Origin: Phaeospirillum tilakii
Lineage (GTDB): Bacteria > Pseudomonadota > Alphaproteobacteria > Rhodospirillales > Magnetospirillaceae
DNA: 64,000 nucleotides
Assembly: GCF_042683125.1 (NCBI RefSeq)
Contig: NZ_JBHUIY010000017.1
Coordinates: 23,554 to 87,553, forward strand
Reading direction: 5' to 3'
The position numbers and the translations under genes were made by a program. Below, piece by piece: positions 51,775-60,630 of this stretch. Numbering within the stretch: the stretch's first letter is position 1; each line of letters begins with the position of its first letter. Below the pieces are notes generated by a model. It saw nothing but the letters and a program-made list of their open reading frames with translations. It was not told where the DNA came from and ran no database searches.

Positions 51775-51813
51775 GGACCTGTTTAGACTCAGAATAATCA
51801 AAAAATAGCGCCA

Positions 51814-52707
51814 TTACCAGGGCATCTGCTCCCGTCGCGACAAAAAGACGCTGCCCTGGCTGTAGTGGGTCGGCACGTCTTCGACCGTTTCCGCCCGCCG
51901 CCAGCCGAGTTTTTGACTGAAGATCGACACGCCAAGGCCGGTCAAATGACCATAAATTTTTTGGGCGTTTTCCGGCGTGCCGATTTCCGCCAGCACATCG
52001 GTCGCCGCCCAGGCGTCGGCGTCGGTGGCGCACAGCAGGTCGGCCTCGTGCCCCTCGATGTCCATCTTGATCAGGTCGGCCCAGGCGGCGATCGGGGCAT
52101 AGGCGTCGAGCTCGACCTCGAAACGCTCCAGTTCGCCATAGGGCGCGGCCTTGGCCCCCTCGATGTGGCTCGAGGTCCGGTTGCCCAGCACCCGGACGAA
52201 GCGGGCGGTGCCGGCATGGTGCGACACCGCGCGGCGGATCGGCTCGGCCTCGGTGCAGCCATTGTCGCGCAGGGTGCGCTCCAGCACCTGATAGGTTTCC
52301 GGATCGGGCTCCCAGGCGCGGACCTGATAGCCGCACCGGCTGAGCAGCAGCGAATGCCAGCCGATATTGGCGCCGAGATCGGCCACCCGGCGGTAGAGAT
52401 GGCGGTTGCGCCAGTAGAAGGCGAACAGCAGCATCTCGTCGAGATTGAGGATATCGACCGAATCCACCGCGCCCATCTGGACATAGGGCATCCGCAGCGC
52501 GCCGAACGGCGGGAAGGCGCGCGGCGACCCGTCGGGATCGCCGAACAGCAGGCGGGCGGCGCGCAGGGCGACCGGGGCCAGCAGCCCGTGCAGGGCGCTG
52601 CCGGCGCCATGCCACGCCGGCATCTCGCCCAGGGTGGTGACAAGGCCGTTGAGAACGTCGGAGGCCCAGGCGAGATCGTCCTCAGGGGTGATGATGTTCT
52701 TACTCAT
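51814..52707 (-). CDS. FkbM-family methyltransferase
   Basis: 297 residues. VADLGANIGWHSLLLSRCGY is SAM-binding motif I, AWEPDPETYQVLERTL motif II, and LIKMDIEGHEADLL the FkbM signature. The family O-methylates sugars and polyketides. The start at 52707 overlaps the stop of the upstream gene (ATGAGTAA); 52722 is an alternative. The N-terminal 110 residues are an extra helical region with no known motif. Confidence 0.82.
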   Translation of the reverse strand: MSKNIITPEDDLAWASDVLNGLVTTLGEMPAWHGAGSALHGLLAPVALRAARLLFGDPDGSPRAFPPFGALRMPYVQMGAVDSVDILNLDEMLLFAFYWRNRHLYRRVADLGANIGWHSLLLSRCGYQVRAWEPDPETYQVLERTLRDNGCTEAEPIRRAVSHHAGTARFVRVLGNRTSSHIEGAKAAPYGELERFEVELDAYAPIAAWADLIKMDIEGHEADLLCATDADAWAATDVLAEIGTPENAQKIYGHLTGLGVSIFSQKLGWRRAETVEDVPTHYSQGSVFLSRREQMPW

Positions 52708-53362
52708 GATAGACAAATCCATAATCACCGGTGTAGCCGCTCTGATCGAAGAACCAGAGCCATTCCTGCGGCGTGTAGAACGATTCACAGGTGAGCTGCC
52801 AATAGAGAAGGTTCATCTTCTCCCGCTCATCGCGATAGGATTCGACACAGACGTAAGCATGATCGCGCGTCACCCGCATCATCTCTTGCAGGGCGGTGCG
52901 CAGATCGAAATTGTAGAGGTTGTGGAGAACGTTGATCGAGAACACCAGATCGAAGCTGCGATCCGGCCAGGGCAAGGCGGTGGCGTTGCCCTGGCGCAGC
53001 AGCGGGCGCACCTCCTCCGGCGCGGCGCCGATGGCGTAATCGGACAAATCGAGCCCGGCCACCTCGATCCCGGGCACGGCCCGGGTCAGTTCGAGCAGCA
53101 GATGCGCCTTGCCGCAGCCGACATCGAGCACCCGGTCGCCGGCCTTGAGGCCGTAGGTGGCGGCCAGCGCCTGGGCGACCGGCAGCCAGCGGCCGTCATA
53201 GCGGTAGCCGCCATAGCCGTAGCGCCGGTCCCCGTCCCAGTAATCATAGCCGAACCGCTTGGCCACGCCGGCGCATTCGGATTTGTCGAAGGCGTTGACC
53301 CGGGCGAGGTAGTCGCGCTTGGTACTGGTATGGACCGACGTCAGCAGGTCGATTTCACGCAT
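52700..53362 (-). CDS. class I SAM-dependent methyltransferase
   Basis: 220 residues. VLDVGCGKAHLLLELTRAVP is motif I, VAGLDLSDYAIGAAPEEVRP motif II, and LPWPDRSFDLVFSINVLHNL motif IV. The C-terminal part is aromatic rich (YWQLTCESFYTPQEWLWFFD). The substrate is unknown. The start at 53362 follows GGAAGG and lies within the end of the C-methyltransferase gene (8-base overlap), so they are coupled. Confidence 0.82.
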   Translation of the reverse strand: MREIDLLTSVHTSTKRDYLARVNAFDKSECAGVAKRFGYDYWDGDRRYGYGGYRYDGRWLPVAQALAATYGLKAGDRVLDVGCGKAHLLLELTRAVPGIEVAGLDLSDYAIGAAPEEVRPLLRQGNATALPWPDRSFDLVFSINVLHNLYNFDLRTALQEMMRVTRDHAYVCVESYRDEREKMNLLYWQLTCESFYTPQEWLWFFDQSGYTGDYGFVYHE

Positions 53363-54530
53363 CACCGCTTCCTTCCAGGGCGGGGGGAGACAACAGATCC
53401 CAGCCGCGCGGCGCCAGCCGGCCGGCCAGCCCCGCCGCCACCGCCGGCGGAAACGGCAGCACCACCCGCTGCCCCGGCGGCACCGCGTCGGGCGCGACGA
53501 TCGGCCGGCCGAGATGGGACCGGCCGATCCGGTTGACATCCTCGTCGATGAACAACGCGACCCGATCGGCCAGGGCCTGGGCCAGCCAGGTGCCGCTGAT
53601 CGAGGTGCCGAACACCGCCAGTCCGGGACCGGCGCCGCGCGCCGCCGCCAGCACCGCCATCAGCCAGTCGAGCAGGGCACGGGCGCGGCGACTTTCCCGC
53701 GCCGGATCGGCCGGGGCGAGCTCGCCCCCCGCCGCCCCGCCGGCCGCCGCCACCAGCGACAGTTCCTTGGCCACCCAGCCGGCCGGCGGCGCCAGCGGAT
53801 GCAGCCCGGCCCGCCGCACCACCGCCGTCAGGGTGGCGGCGGTGAAATGGGAGACATGGTCGGCGATCACCAGATCGAACGGGCTGGTGGCGAGGTCGGG
53901 GGTTTCCAGGAACAGCCGCCCGCCCGGCGTCAGCAGCGTCGCCGTCTCGCGCAGCGCGCCGGCCGGATCGGGGAGATGTTCGAGCGAATGGATCATCGCC
54001 ACCAGATCGAACCGCGCCGCGCCCGGTTCGGGCGGTTCGGTCAGGAACGCCTCGACCCCGGGCAGGGCCAGGATGGCGGCGCGATGGACCGCGCATTGGT
54101 CGAGCCCGGTCAGACGCCAGCCCGGCCGCGCCCGGCCGAAGGCGGCGAGGAAGGCGCCGTTGCCGCAGCCGAAATCGAGCAGCCGCCCGGTCTCGGGCAG
54201 GTCGAATGCGGCGCACAGCGCGCTGACCAGCCGGTCGGAGCGGGCCTGGGCGGCGCCGTCGCCGGGGGCGAACACCCGCTGCTCGGCCCCGCCGGCCTGG
54301 GCATAGACGGCGTAATCGGCATAAAGGGCGGCGATCTCGTCCCGCCACGCCGCATCGACCGGGCTTTGCAGCGTCGCGCAGGCGCGGCAGACCGCCAGGG
54401 CGCCGCCGGCCGGCCAGGGCCGGCAATCCGAGGTGACCCGGGCCAGCGCCGCCGCCCCCTCGACCGGCGCGAGGACGCCGCCGCACAGGTGGCAGGCCGG
54501 CAGGGAGGGGGCGGACGGGGGCGGATTCAT
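53355..54530 (-). CDS. NDP-sugar C-methyltransferase-like protein
   Basis: 391 residues in three parts: an N-terminal zinc site with CHLCGG and CRACATLQ, a methyltransferase core (LLDFGCGNGAFLAAFGRARP; AMIHSLEHLPDPAGALRE) and a C-terminal Rossmann-like lobe (VFGTSISGTWLAQALADRVA; FIDEDVNRIGRSHLGRPIV). This order is that of TylC3-type NDP-hexose C-methyltransferases (Methyltransf_13, 11, 14). It points to a branched-chain sugar. It is in the minus-strand operon after a radical SAM gene. Confidence 0.8.
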   Translation of the reverse strand: MNPPPSAPSLPACHLCGGVLAPVEGAAALARVTSDCRPWPAGGALAVCRACATLQSPVDAAWRDEIAALYADYAVYAQAGGAEQRVFAPGDGAAQARSDRLVSALCAAFDLPETGRLLDFGCGNGAFLAAFGRARPGWRLTGLDQCAVHRAAILALPGVEAFLTEPPEPGAARFDLVAMIHSLEHLPDPAGALRETATLLTPGGRLFLETPDLATSPFDLVIADHVSHFTAATLTAVVRRAGLHPLAPPAGWVAKELSLVAAAGGAAGGELAPADPARESRRARALLDWLMAVLAAARGAGPGLAVFGTSISGTWLAQALADRVALFIDEDVNRIGRSHLGRPIVAPDAVPPGQRVVLPFPPAVAAGLAGRLAPRGWDLLSPPALEGSGDA

Positions 54531-54543
54531 CGCGGGCGGCGGG

Positions 54544-55614
54544 TCAGACGAAGGCCGCGTGGTCGGGATCGAGCGCCAGCAGTTCCGTCATCATCAGGTT
54601 GCGTTTGTGGGCGACGCAGTGATGGCGGCAGTCGCGGGCGGGATCGATCGCCCACACCTTGTCGCGGCATTCCGGCGAGAACCAGAAATCCTTGAACGAA
54701 CGGTCCTTGATCGAGCCCAGCGCGCCCCGGGCGGTGTAGGCCTTGTCATGACAGCTGTAGACCATCGCGTCGGCGCCGATGATGGTCTGGAACTGCTGGA
54801 ACGGACAGAAATGATAGGGCTTTTCGAACCGTTCCTCGATCTCGTGGTAATAATTGGTGATGCGGAAGGTCGAATCGACCAGATGCTCCTGCACGTCGGC
54901 GATCTTGCGCGCCACCTCGGCATAGAACGGGGCGTGATAGGCGTTGTTGGTGCGGCCGTCATTGTCCACCACCACCCCGGACAGGCTGACGTGATTGGCC
55001 CCGGCGCTCTTGAACAGGGCGCAGACCTCGGGGATGTGGGCGTAATTGTCCTTGGTGACGATGAAGCTGATCCCCAGCACGCAGCGTGTGCCGGAGCGGG
55101 TGAAATTGCGCATGTTGTCGATCACGCGGCTGAATTCGCCGTGCTTGATCCGCCGGCCGATGGCGTAGGATTCGTCGTCCCAGGCATCGATCGAGATGCG
55201 GATCCAGGTGCCGTGGCGGGCGAAGGCCTCGGCCACCCGCCCCGACAGCGCCGAGCCGTTGGTCAGCGCGGCGATGGCGATCCCGCCCTGGGCCAGCCGT
55301 TCGACCACCTCGGGCATCTTGCGGTAGAGCAGCGGCTCGCCGCCGCCGGAGAAGGTGACCGCCTTCACCCCCATCTCGACCAGATCGTCGACGATCTCGA
55401 ACATCTTGGCGTCGGGCAGCACGTCCTGCTCGACCATGTCCTGGCCGAGCTGGAGGTCGTCGTAGCGGTAGGCGCAGTACCAGCAATTGTGGTTGCAGCG
55501 GTTGACCGGCTTGATGCGGACATGAACCGGCGCGGCCAGACGCCCTTCCCGCAGGGCCTGGAGCCGGTCGGGAAAATTAACGAACTTCAGGTGGCTGTAA
55601 AGCTGTCCAGTCAT
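54544..55614 (-). CDS. radical SAM/SPASM-type protein (B)
   Basis: 356 residues. The triad is CNHNCWYC (Cys40, 44, 47); FSGGGEPLLYRKMPEV is the GGE motif; the C-terminal region has FCPFQQF, YSCHDKAY and CRHHCVAH, fitting auxiliary cluster ligands of a SPASM-type domain. The N-terminus (GQLYSHLKFVNFPDRLQALR) recalls enzymes of glycan or aminoglycoside loci. It is the first gene of the minus-strand operon that runs to the NUDIX gene. Its start faces a 346-base divergent gap. Confidence 0.85.
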   Translation of the reverse strand: MTGQLYSHLKFVNFPDRLQALREGRLAAPVHVRIKPVNRCNHNCWYCAYRYDDLQLGQDMVEQDVLPDAKMFEIVDDLVEMGVKAVTFSGGGEPLLYRKMPEVVERLAQGGIAIAALTNGSALSGRVAEAFARHGTWIRISIDAWDDESYAIGRRIKHGEFSRVIDNMRNFTRSGTRCVLGISFIVTKDNYAHIPEVCALFKSAGANHVSLSGVVVDNDGRTNNAYHAPFYAEVARKIADVQEHLVDSTFRITNYYHEIEERFEKPYHFCPFQQFQTIIGADAMVYSCHDKAYTARGALGSIKDRSFKDFWFSPECRDKVWAIDPARDCRHHCVAHKRNLMMTELLALDPDHAAFV

Positions 55615-55960
55615 CGTGAAAATCCACCTCGTGGCAGGCCGGGGAGACGGTCAGGACGGCACCGACGCCACTCTCCCGCGGGGCCTTGGGAGGGACAATG
55701 ACGGGGGCAAAGCAAAACCTCGCTTCTCCGCGACGCGGGGGACGGTGAAAAACCCGACGGAGCCGGATCGTAGGAGGGATTTTGTAAAGAAACCCTCTAC
55801 GTTCGCACCGGGCGCGCCCTTCGCCGGGCGCGCGGGGTTCGCGCCGGGCGCGCCCTTCGCCGGGCGCGCGGGGGGACGGAGGCGGCCCGTTAAGGAATAA
55901 TTCAGCGCCGCCATGGTTTGCTCGCCGCTGTTCTTGTCTGTTCCCCAGGGCCGCCGGAGC
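55615..55960. other. divergent 346-base gap of the glycan locus
   Basis: It separates the leftward radical SAM gene from the rightward nucleotidyltransferase gene and must hold both promoters. It contains small inverted repeats and the 36-base tandem repeat listed separately. Bases 55873-55960 contain an open frame that could add 16 residues to the nucleotidyltransferase (ATG at 55913), but the GTG at 55961 has the better ribosome site. Confidence 0.5.
55801..55872. repeat. tandem duplication of a 36-base hairpin unit
   Basis: Two copies (55801-55836, 55837-55872) differ at one base. Each holds GCGCGCCC-TTCGCC-GGGCGCGC, an 8-bp perfect hairpin. It lies about 90-160 bases before the nucleotidyltransferase start. 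Confidence 0.75.
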
Positions 55961-56683
55961 GTGATCTTGCGTGCTCAATTGCTCGCCGCCGGTCTCGGCA
56001 CCCGCCTTCGGCCGCTCACCGACACCGTGCCGAAATGTCTGGTGCCGATCGCCGGCCGCCCCCTGCTCGGCTACTGGCTCGACCTGCTGCGCGATTGCGA
56101 GCGGGTGGTGATCAACACCCATTACCTGCCCGAGCGGGTCGAGGCCTTCGTCGCCGCTTTGCCCGAGGCGACGCGGCGGCGGGTGGTGCTGGCCCACGAG
56201 GAGACCCTGCTCGGCACCGGCGGCACCCTGCTGCGCCAGCGGGCCCATTTCGCCGACGCCCCGTTCCTGGTGGCCCATGCCGACAATCTCAGCCGGTTCG
56301 ACCTCGCCGCCTTCGCCGAGCGCCATCGCCGCCGCCCGCCCGGGGTGGCGATCACCATGATGACCTTCGAGACCGACGACCCCGCCAGTTGCGGCATCGT
56401 CGAGCAGAACGGCGACGGGATCGTCACCGCCTTCCACGAGAAGGTCGCCGATCCGCCGGGCCGCGAGGCCAACGGCGCGGTCTACATCTTCGACCCCGAG
56501 GTGCTGGCGGCGATCGCCGCGCTCGGCACCCCCGAGGTCGATCTCAGCACCCAGATCATTCCCGCCTTTCTCGGCCGGATCCAGACCTTCGCCAACCGGG
56601 ACTATCACCGCGACATCGGCACGCCGGCCAGCCTGAGCCGGGCGGAGCGGGACTTCGCGGCGCCGGCCGGGGCGAAGCCGTGA
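55961..56683 (+). CDS. sugar-1-phosphate nucleotidyltransferase (MurU/GMPP-like)
   Basis: 240 residues. LLAAGLGTRLRPLTDTVPKC is the GxGTRxRPLT..PK nucleotide motif, VVINTHYLPERVEAFV and LGTGGTLLRQ follow, and AHADNLSRFDL carries the metal Asp. It activates a sugar-1-phosphate to an NDP-sugar. The short length is like MurU or archaeal-type enzymes and lacks the left-handed helix domain. The GTG start follows CGGAG. An APH-type kinase three genes downstream may make its substrate, as AmgK does for MurU. Confidence 0.78.
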   Translation: MILRAQLLAAGLGTRLRPLTDTVPKCLVPIAGRPLLGYWLDLLRDCERVVINTHYLPERVEAFVAALPEATRRRVVLAHEETLLGTGGTLLRQRAHFADAPFLVAHADNLSRFDLAAFAERHRRRPPGVAITMMTFETDDPASCGIVEQNGDGIVTAFHEKVADPPGREANGAVYIFDPEVLAAIAALGTPEVDLSTQIIPAFLGRIQTFANRDYHRDIGTPASLSRAERDFAAPAGAKP

Positions 56684-56726
56684 CCCCCCCGCCGGGCCGG
56701 GCGCCCTCGCAACAGGACTGGACGAC

Positions 56727-57725
56727 ATGAAAGCATTGGTGACGGGAGGAGCCGGGTTCATCGGCAGCCATCTGGTCGATCGTCTGCTCGCCGACGGCCA
56801 TCAGGTGACGGTGATCGACAATTGTTCGACCGGGCGGCTCGAAAACCTCGCCCATCTCGGCCAGCCGGCGGCGCTGTCGGTCCATGTCGCCGACATCAAC
56901 GATCCGGCCATCGCCCCGCTGTTCGCCGGGATCGATTGGGTGTTCCACCTCGCCGCCCTGGCCGACATCGTTCCCTCGATCCAGCAGCCCTGGCCTTATC
57001 ACCGCGCCAACGTCGACGGCACGATGGCGGTGCTGGAGGCGGCCCGCGCCGCCGGGGTCAAACGTTTCCTCTATGCCGCCTCCTCGTCCTGCTACGGCAT
57101 TCCCGACCTCTACCCCACCCCGGAAACCGCGCCGATGCGGCCGATGTATCCCTATGCCCTGACCAAGCGGCTGGGCGAGGAGATCGTGCTGCACTGGGCC
57201 GCGACCTATCAGCTGCCGGCGATGGCGCTGCGGCTGTTCAACGTCTATGGCCCGCGTTCGCGCACCTCGGGCACCTATGGCGCGGTGTTCGGGGTGTTCC
57301 TGGCCCAGAAGCTGGCCGGCCACCCCTTCACCGTGGTCGGCGACGGCGAGCAGACCCGCGATTTCACCTTCGTCACCGACGTCGCCGACGCCTTCGTCAC
57401 CGCCGCCGCCAGCGACGTGGTGGGCGAGAGCCTCAATGTCGGCTCGGGCCACACCTACAGCGTCAACCGGCTGGTCGAGCTGCTGGGCGGGCCGGTGGTC
57501 CACATCCCGAAACGCCCGGGCGAGCCGGACTGCACCTTCGCCGACACCGGCCGGATCCGCGCCCGCCTCGGCTGGCAGGCCCGGGTGTCGCTGGAGGACG
57601 GGGTCAAGGCGATGCTCGACTCGATCGATTACTGGCGCGCGGCACCGGTCTGGACGGTGGACAAGATCGAGGACGCCACCCGCGACTGGTTCCGCTTTCT
57701 GGGCCAGGACCGTCCCGCGCCCTGA
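56727..57725 (+). CDS. NAD-dependent NDP-sugar epimerase/dehydratase (1)
   Basis: 332 residues, extended SDR. ALVTGGAGFIGSHLVDRLLA is the NAD site, YAASSSCYGIPD the catalytic Ser region, and YPYALTKRLGEE the YxxxK. DFTFVTDVADAFVTAAA and RLFNVYGPRSR are typical for UDP-glucose or UDP-GlcNAc 4-epimerases. It makes or converts an NDP-sugar of the locus. It is 43 bases after the nucleotidyltransferase gene. Confidence 0.85.
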   Translation: MKALVTGGAGFIGSHLVDRLLADGHQVTVIDNCSTGRLENLAHLGQPAALSVHVADINDPAIAPLFAGIDWVFHLAALADIVPSIQQPWPYHRANVDGTMAVLEAARAAGVKRFLYAASSSCYGIPDLYPTPETAPMRPMYPYALTKRLGEEIVLHWAATYQLPAMALRLFNVYGPRSRTSGTYGAVFGVFLAQKLAGHPFTVVGDGEQTRDFTFVTDVADAFVTAAASDVVGESLNVGSGHTYSVNRLVELLGGPVVHIPKRPGEPDCTFADTGRIRARLGWQARVSLEDGVKAMLDSIDYWRAAPVWTVDKIEDATRDWFRFLGQDRPAP

Positions 57726-57782
57726 GCGGCGCCGGACCGGTCCCGCGACCATGCCCCGATACATGCAAGGAGAAGCAGGGAA

Positions 57783-58784
57783 ATGAGCCAAGGACATGTT
57801 CTCGTCACCGGCGGGGCCGGCTATGTCGGGTCGGCGCTGGTGCCGAAACTGCTGGCCGAGGGCTATGCCGTCACCGTGCTGGATCTCTATCTGTACGGCG
57901 AGGGGAAGCAGGTGTTTCCCGCCTGCAACGACCATCCCCGCCTGCGCCAGATCAAGGGCGACCTGCGCAATGCCGAGACGGTGCGCCAGAGCCTGGAGGG
58001 GGTCGATCAGGTGATCCACCTCGCCTGCATCTCCAATGATCCGAGCTACGACCTCGATCCCACCCTCGGCCGCTCGATCAATTACGACGCCTTCCGTCCG
58101 CTGGTGCAGGCGGCGAAGGCGGCCGGGGTGTCGCGCTTCATCTACGCCTCCTCCTCGTCGGTCTATGGCGTCAAGGAGGAAGAGGACGTCACCGAGGATC
58201 TGCCGCTCGAACCGCTGACCGATTATTCGCGCTTCAAGGCGCTGTGCGAGCAGGTGCTGCTCGAGGAACGCGCCCCGGGCTTCGCCGTCTGCGTGATCCG
58301 GCCCTCGACCGTCTGCGGCTATGCCCCGCGCCAGCGGCTCGATCTGGTGGTCAACATCTTCACCAACCAGGCGGTCAACAACGGCCGGATCCGCGTCACC
58401 GGCGGGCCGCAGAAGCGCCCCAACATCCATATCGACGACATGTGCGCGGTCTATCTCCACCTGCTGCGCCAGCCGGCCGAGCGGATCGACGGCAAGATCT
58501 GGAATGCCGGCGACACCAATTTCTCGATCGCCGAACTGGCCGGGCTGGTGCGCAAGGTGATCGGGCCGCATGTGCTGATCGATTTGCAACCGACCAACGA
58601 TCCCCGCTCCTACCGGGTGTCGGGCAAGCGGATCCGCGACGAGATCGGCTTCGAGCTGACCCACACCATCGAGGAGGCGGTGCAGAGCCTCGCCGCCGCC
58701 ATCCATGACGGCCGCCTGACCGACCCGCTCAACAATCCGCTGTACTTCAACATCAAGCGGATGCAGGAGATCAAGCTGACCTGA
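57783..58784 (+). CDS. NAD-dependent NDP-sugar epimerase/dehydratase (2)
   Basis: 333 residues, SDR. VLVTGGAGYVGSALVPKLLA, IYASSSSVYGVKEEEDVTED and YSRFKALCEQVL (YxxxK) are visible; GPQKRPNIHIDDMCAVYLHL is typical of NDP-sugar modifying enzymes. It is only distantly similar to gene 1, so they catalyse separate steps. ATG 57783 follows AGGAGAAGCAGGG. A strong 12-bp hairpin follows the stop. Confidence 0.83.
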   Translation: MSQGHVLVTGGAGYVGSALVPKLLAEGYAVTVLDLYLYGEGKQVFPACNDHPRLRQIKGDLRNAETVRQSLEGVDQVIHLACISNDPSYDLDPTLGRSINYDAFRPLVQAAKAAGVSRFIYASSSSVYGVKEEEDVTEDLPLEPLTDYSRFKALCEQVLLEERAPGFAVCVIRPSTVCGYAPRQRLDLVVNIFTNQAVNNGRIRVTGGPQKRPNIHIDDMCAVYLHLLRQPAERIDGKIWNAGDTNFSIAELAGLVRKVIGPHVLIDLQPTNDPRSYRVSGKRIRDEIGFELTHTIEEAVQSLAAAIHDGRLTDPLNNPLYFNIKRMQEIKLT

Positions 58785-58791
58785 TGCCGGG

Positions 58792-58818
58792 CCGTGGTGA
58801 GGAGAATCCTCACCACGG
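58792..58818 (+). terminator. 12-bp perfect hairpin after the second epimerase gene
   Basis: CCGTGGTGAGGA-GAA-TCCTCACCACGG, seven bases after the stop. There is no T-run. The next 60 bases have further stems (GGGGCGCC-TG-GGCGCCCC at 58865-58882). Confidence 0.6.
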
Positions 58819-58936
58819 ATTGGCACGGCCCCAGGGGCCGCGCGCCCCGTGGCGCGAAAGCCAAGGGGCGCCTGGGCGCCCCGCCCGGCGCGTGAGGGAG
58901 CGGTGACCGGTTTCGGTCACCGCGGCTTGGGATATC

Positions 58937-59560
58937 ATGGCGGCGATGCGGATCGGGATCGATTTCGACAACACCATCGCGGGCTATGCGGCGCTGTTCC
59001 GCCGCATCGCCGAGGAGGCCGGCTGGCTCGCGCCCGGCTTCCCCGGCGACAAGAAGGACATCCGCGACCGCATCCGCCAACAGCCTGACGGCGAGACGCT
59101 GTGGATGCGGATGCAGGCGGTGGCCTATGGCAGCCGGATGGGCGAGGCCTGCCTGATCGACGGGGTCGCCCCGTTCCTGACCGCCTGCCGGCGCCACGGC
59201 CACGCGGTCAGCATCGTCAGCCACAAGACCCGCACCGCCGCCGCCGACCCCGACGGGGTCGATCTGCGGCGGGCCGCGCTCGACTGGATGGAGGCGCGGC
59301 GGTTCTTCGCCGCCGACGGCTTCGGCCTGCGGCGGGAGGACGTCCATTTCGCCGACACCCGCGCGGAGAAATGCCACCGGATCGCCGCCCTCGGCTGCGA
59401 TCTGTTCATCGACGACCTGGAGGAGGTGTTCCTCGATCCGGCCTTTCCCCCCAGCGTGACCCGGCTGCTGTTCCATCCCGGCGAGGGCTCGCCGCGCGGC
59501 CCGTTCCGGGTGTTCCGCGACTGGGACGCGCTGGCCCGGGCGGTGCTGGGCGATGGATGA
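58937..59560 (+). CDS. HAD-superfamily hydrolase-like protein
   Basis: 207 residues. IGIDFDNTIAGY holds the DxD nucleophile pair, VSIVSHKT is motif II, and CDLFIDDLEEVF is motif IV. It likely removes a phosphate from a sugar phosphate intermediate of the locus, taking the role that GmhB has in heptose synthesis; this is inferred. The start may be ATG 58937 or 58946. Its end overlaps the APH-type gene by 8 bases. Confidence 0.75.
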   Translation: MAAMRIGIDFDNTIAGYAALFRRIAEEAGWLAPGFPGDKKDIRDRIRQQPDGETLWMRMQAVAYGSRMGEACLIDGVAPFLTACRRHGHAVSIVSHKTRTAAADPDGVDLRRAALDWMEARRFFAADGFGLRREDVHFADTRAEKCHRIAALGCDLFIDDLEEVFLDPAFPPSVTRLLFHPGEGSPRGPFRVFRDWDALARAVLGDG

Positions 59561-60551
59561 GGCGCTGCGGACCCAGGCGGCCCGGCTGCTGGGCCAGGAC
59601 CCGGCGGTGGCCGAGGCGGTGGCCGGCGGCGGCAACAGCCGGCTGTTCCGGCTGGAGGACCGCGCCGGGCGGGCCTATGCCCTCAAGGTCTATCCCCCCC
59701 GCCACCATGACCCGCGCGACCGGCTGGGGGCCGAATTCACCGCCCTGTCCTTCCTTCGCGACCACGGCGTCGACGAGGTTCCGGCCGCGCTGGCCTGCGA
59801 CCGCGACCACGGGCTGGCCTTGTATCAATGGATCGAGGGCGCCCGGGTCACCACCCCCGGCGCCGAGGACATCGACGCCGCCCTGGACTTCGCCCGCCGG
59901 CTGCGCGCGCTCGGGCCGGTGGGCGCCGCGCTGCCGCTGGCCTCGGAGGCCTGCCTGTCCGGCGGCGAGATCCTGGCCCAATTGAGCCGCCGGCTCGACC
60001 GGCTGGCGACGGTCCCCGCCCTGGAGGCGCTGCTGGGCGACCGGCTGCGGCCGCTGCGCGCGCGGGCGGCCGCGGCGGCGCAAGCGGGCTATCGCCGGCT
60101 CGGCCGCGATTTCGACGCCCCGCTGGCGCCCGAGCTGCGCTGCCTCAGCCCGTCCGATTTCGGCTTCCACAACGCCCTTCGCCGCGCCGACGGCCGCCTC
60201 GTCTTCCTCGATTTCGAATATTTCGGCTGGGACGATCCGGTCAAGCTGACCGCCGATTTCATCCAGCATCCCGGCATGGCGCTCGACCCGGCCCTGGCCG
60301 ACCGCTTCGTCGCCGGGGCCGGCGCGCTGTACGGCGCCGAAGAGGATTTCGCCGCGCGGCTGGGGCTGCTGGCGCCGCTGATCGGGCTGCGCTGGGCCCT
60401 GATCCTGCTCAACGAATTCCTGCCCGAACGCTGGAGCGCGCGGCCGTTCGCCGACTGCGCCGATCGGGCCGCCGTGCTCGACCGCCAGCGCGGCAAGGCG
60501 ATGCGGCAGCTCGACCGGGTCGAGGCCTGGCTGCGGGAGCGGGGAACGTGA
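59553..60551 (+). CDS. APH-family small-molecule kinase
   Basis: 332 residues, protein-kinase-like fold. AYALKVYPPRH has the ATP-binding Lys, CLSPSDFGFHNALRR the catalytic Asp and Asn (usually HxDxxxxN; here SPSDFGFHN), and VFLDFEYFGWDDP the metal Asp. It phosphorylates a sugar or alcohol, as AmgK, choline kinases and aminoglycoside kinases do. Antibiotic resistance is not indicated; coupling to the HAD gene and the locus content favour a biosynthetic role. Confidence 0.75.
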   Translation: MDEALRTQAARLLGQDPAVAEAVAGGGNSRLFRLEDRAGRAYALKVYPPRHHDPRDRLGAEFTALSFLRDHGVDEVPAALACDRDHGLALYQWIEGARVTTPGAEDIDAALDFARRLRALGPVGAALPLASEACLSGGEILAQLSRRLDRLATVPALEALLGDRLRPLRARAAAAAQAGYRRLGRDFDAPLAPELRCLSPSDFGFHNALRRADGRLVFLDFEYFGWDDPVKLTADFIQHPGMALDPALADRFVAGAGALYGAEEDFAARLGLLAPLIGLRWALILLNEFLPERWSARPFADCADRAAVLDRQRGKAMRQLDRVEAWLRERGT

Positions 60552-60630
60552 CCGGTTGCGGCCGCCAAGCCGTTGGGTTGGGGCGAAAGCCCGCCGCCTT
60601 GGTCGGGCCGGGACAAATTGAAGGGGGGCG

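Noticed and set aside
56556..58826. 756-residue antisense frame over the two epimerase genes
   Set aside because: The sense frames carry complete SDR motifs; the antisense one is repetitive and has none.
59553..60551. Aminoglycoside resistance gene
   Set aside because: Only the APH fold is shared; overlap with a HAD gene and the locus context point to biosynthesis.
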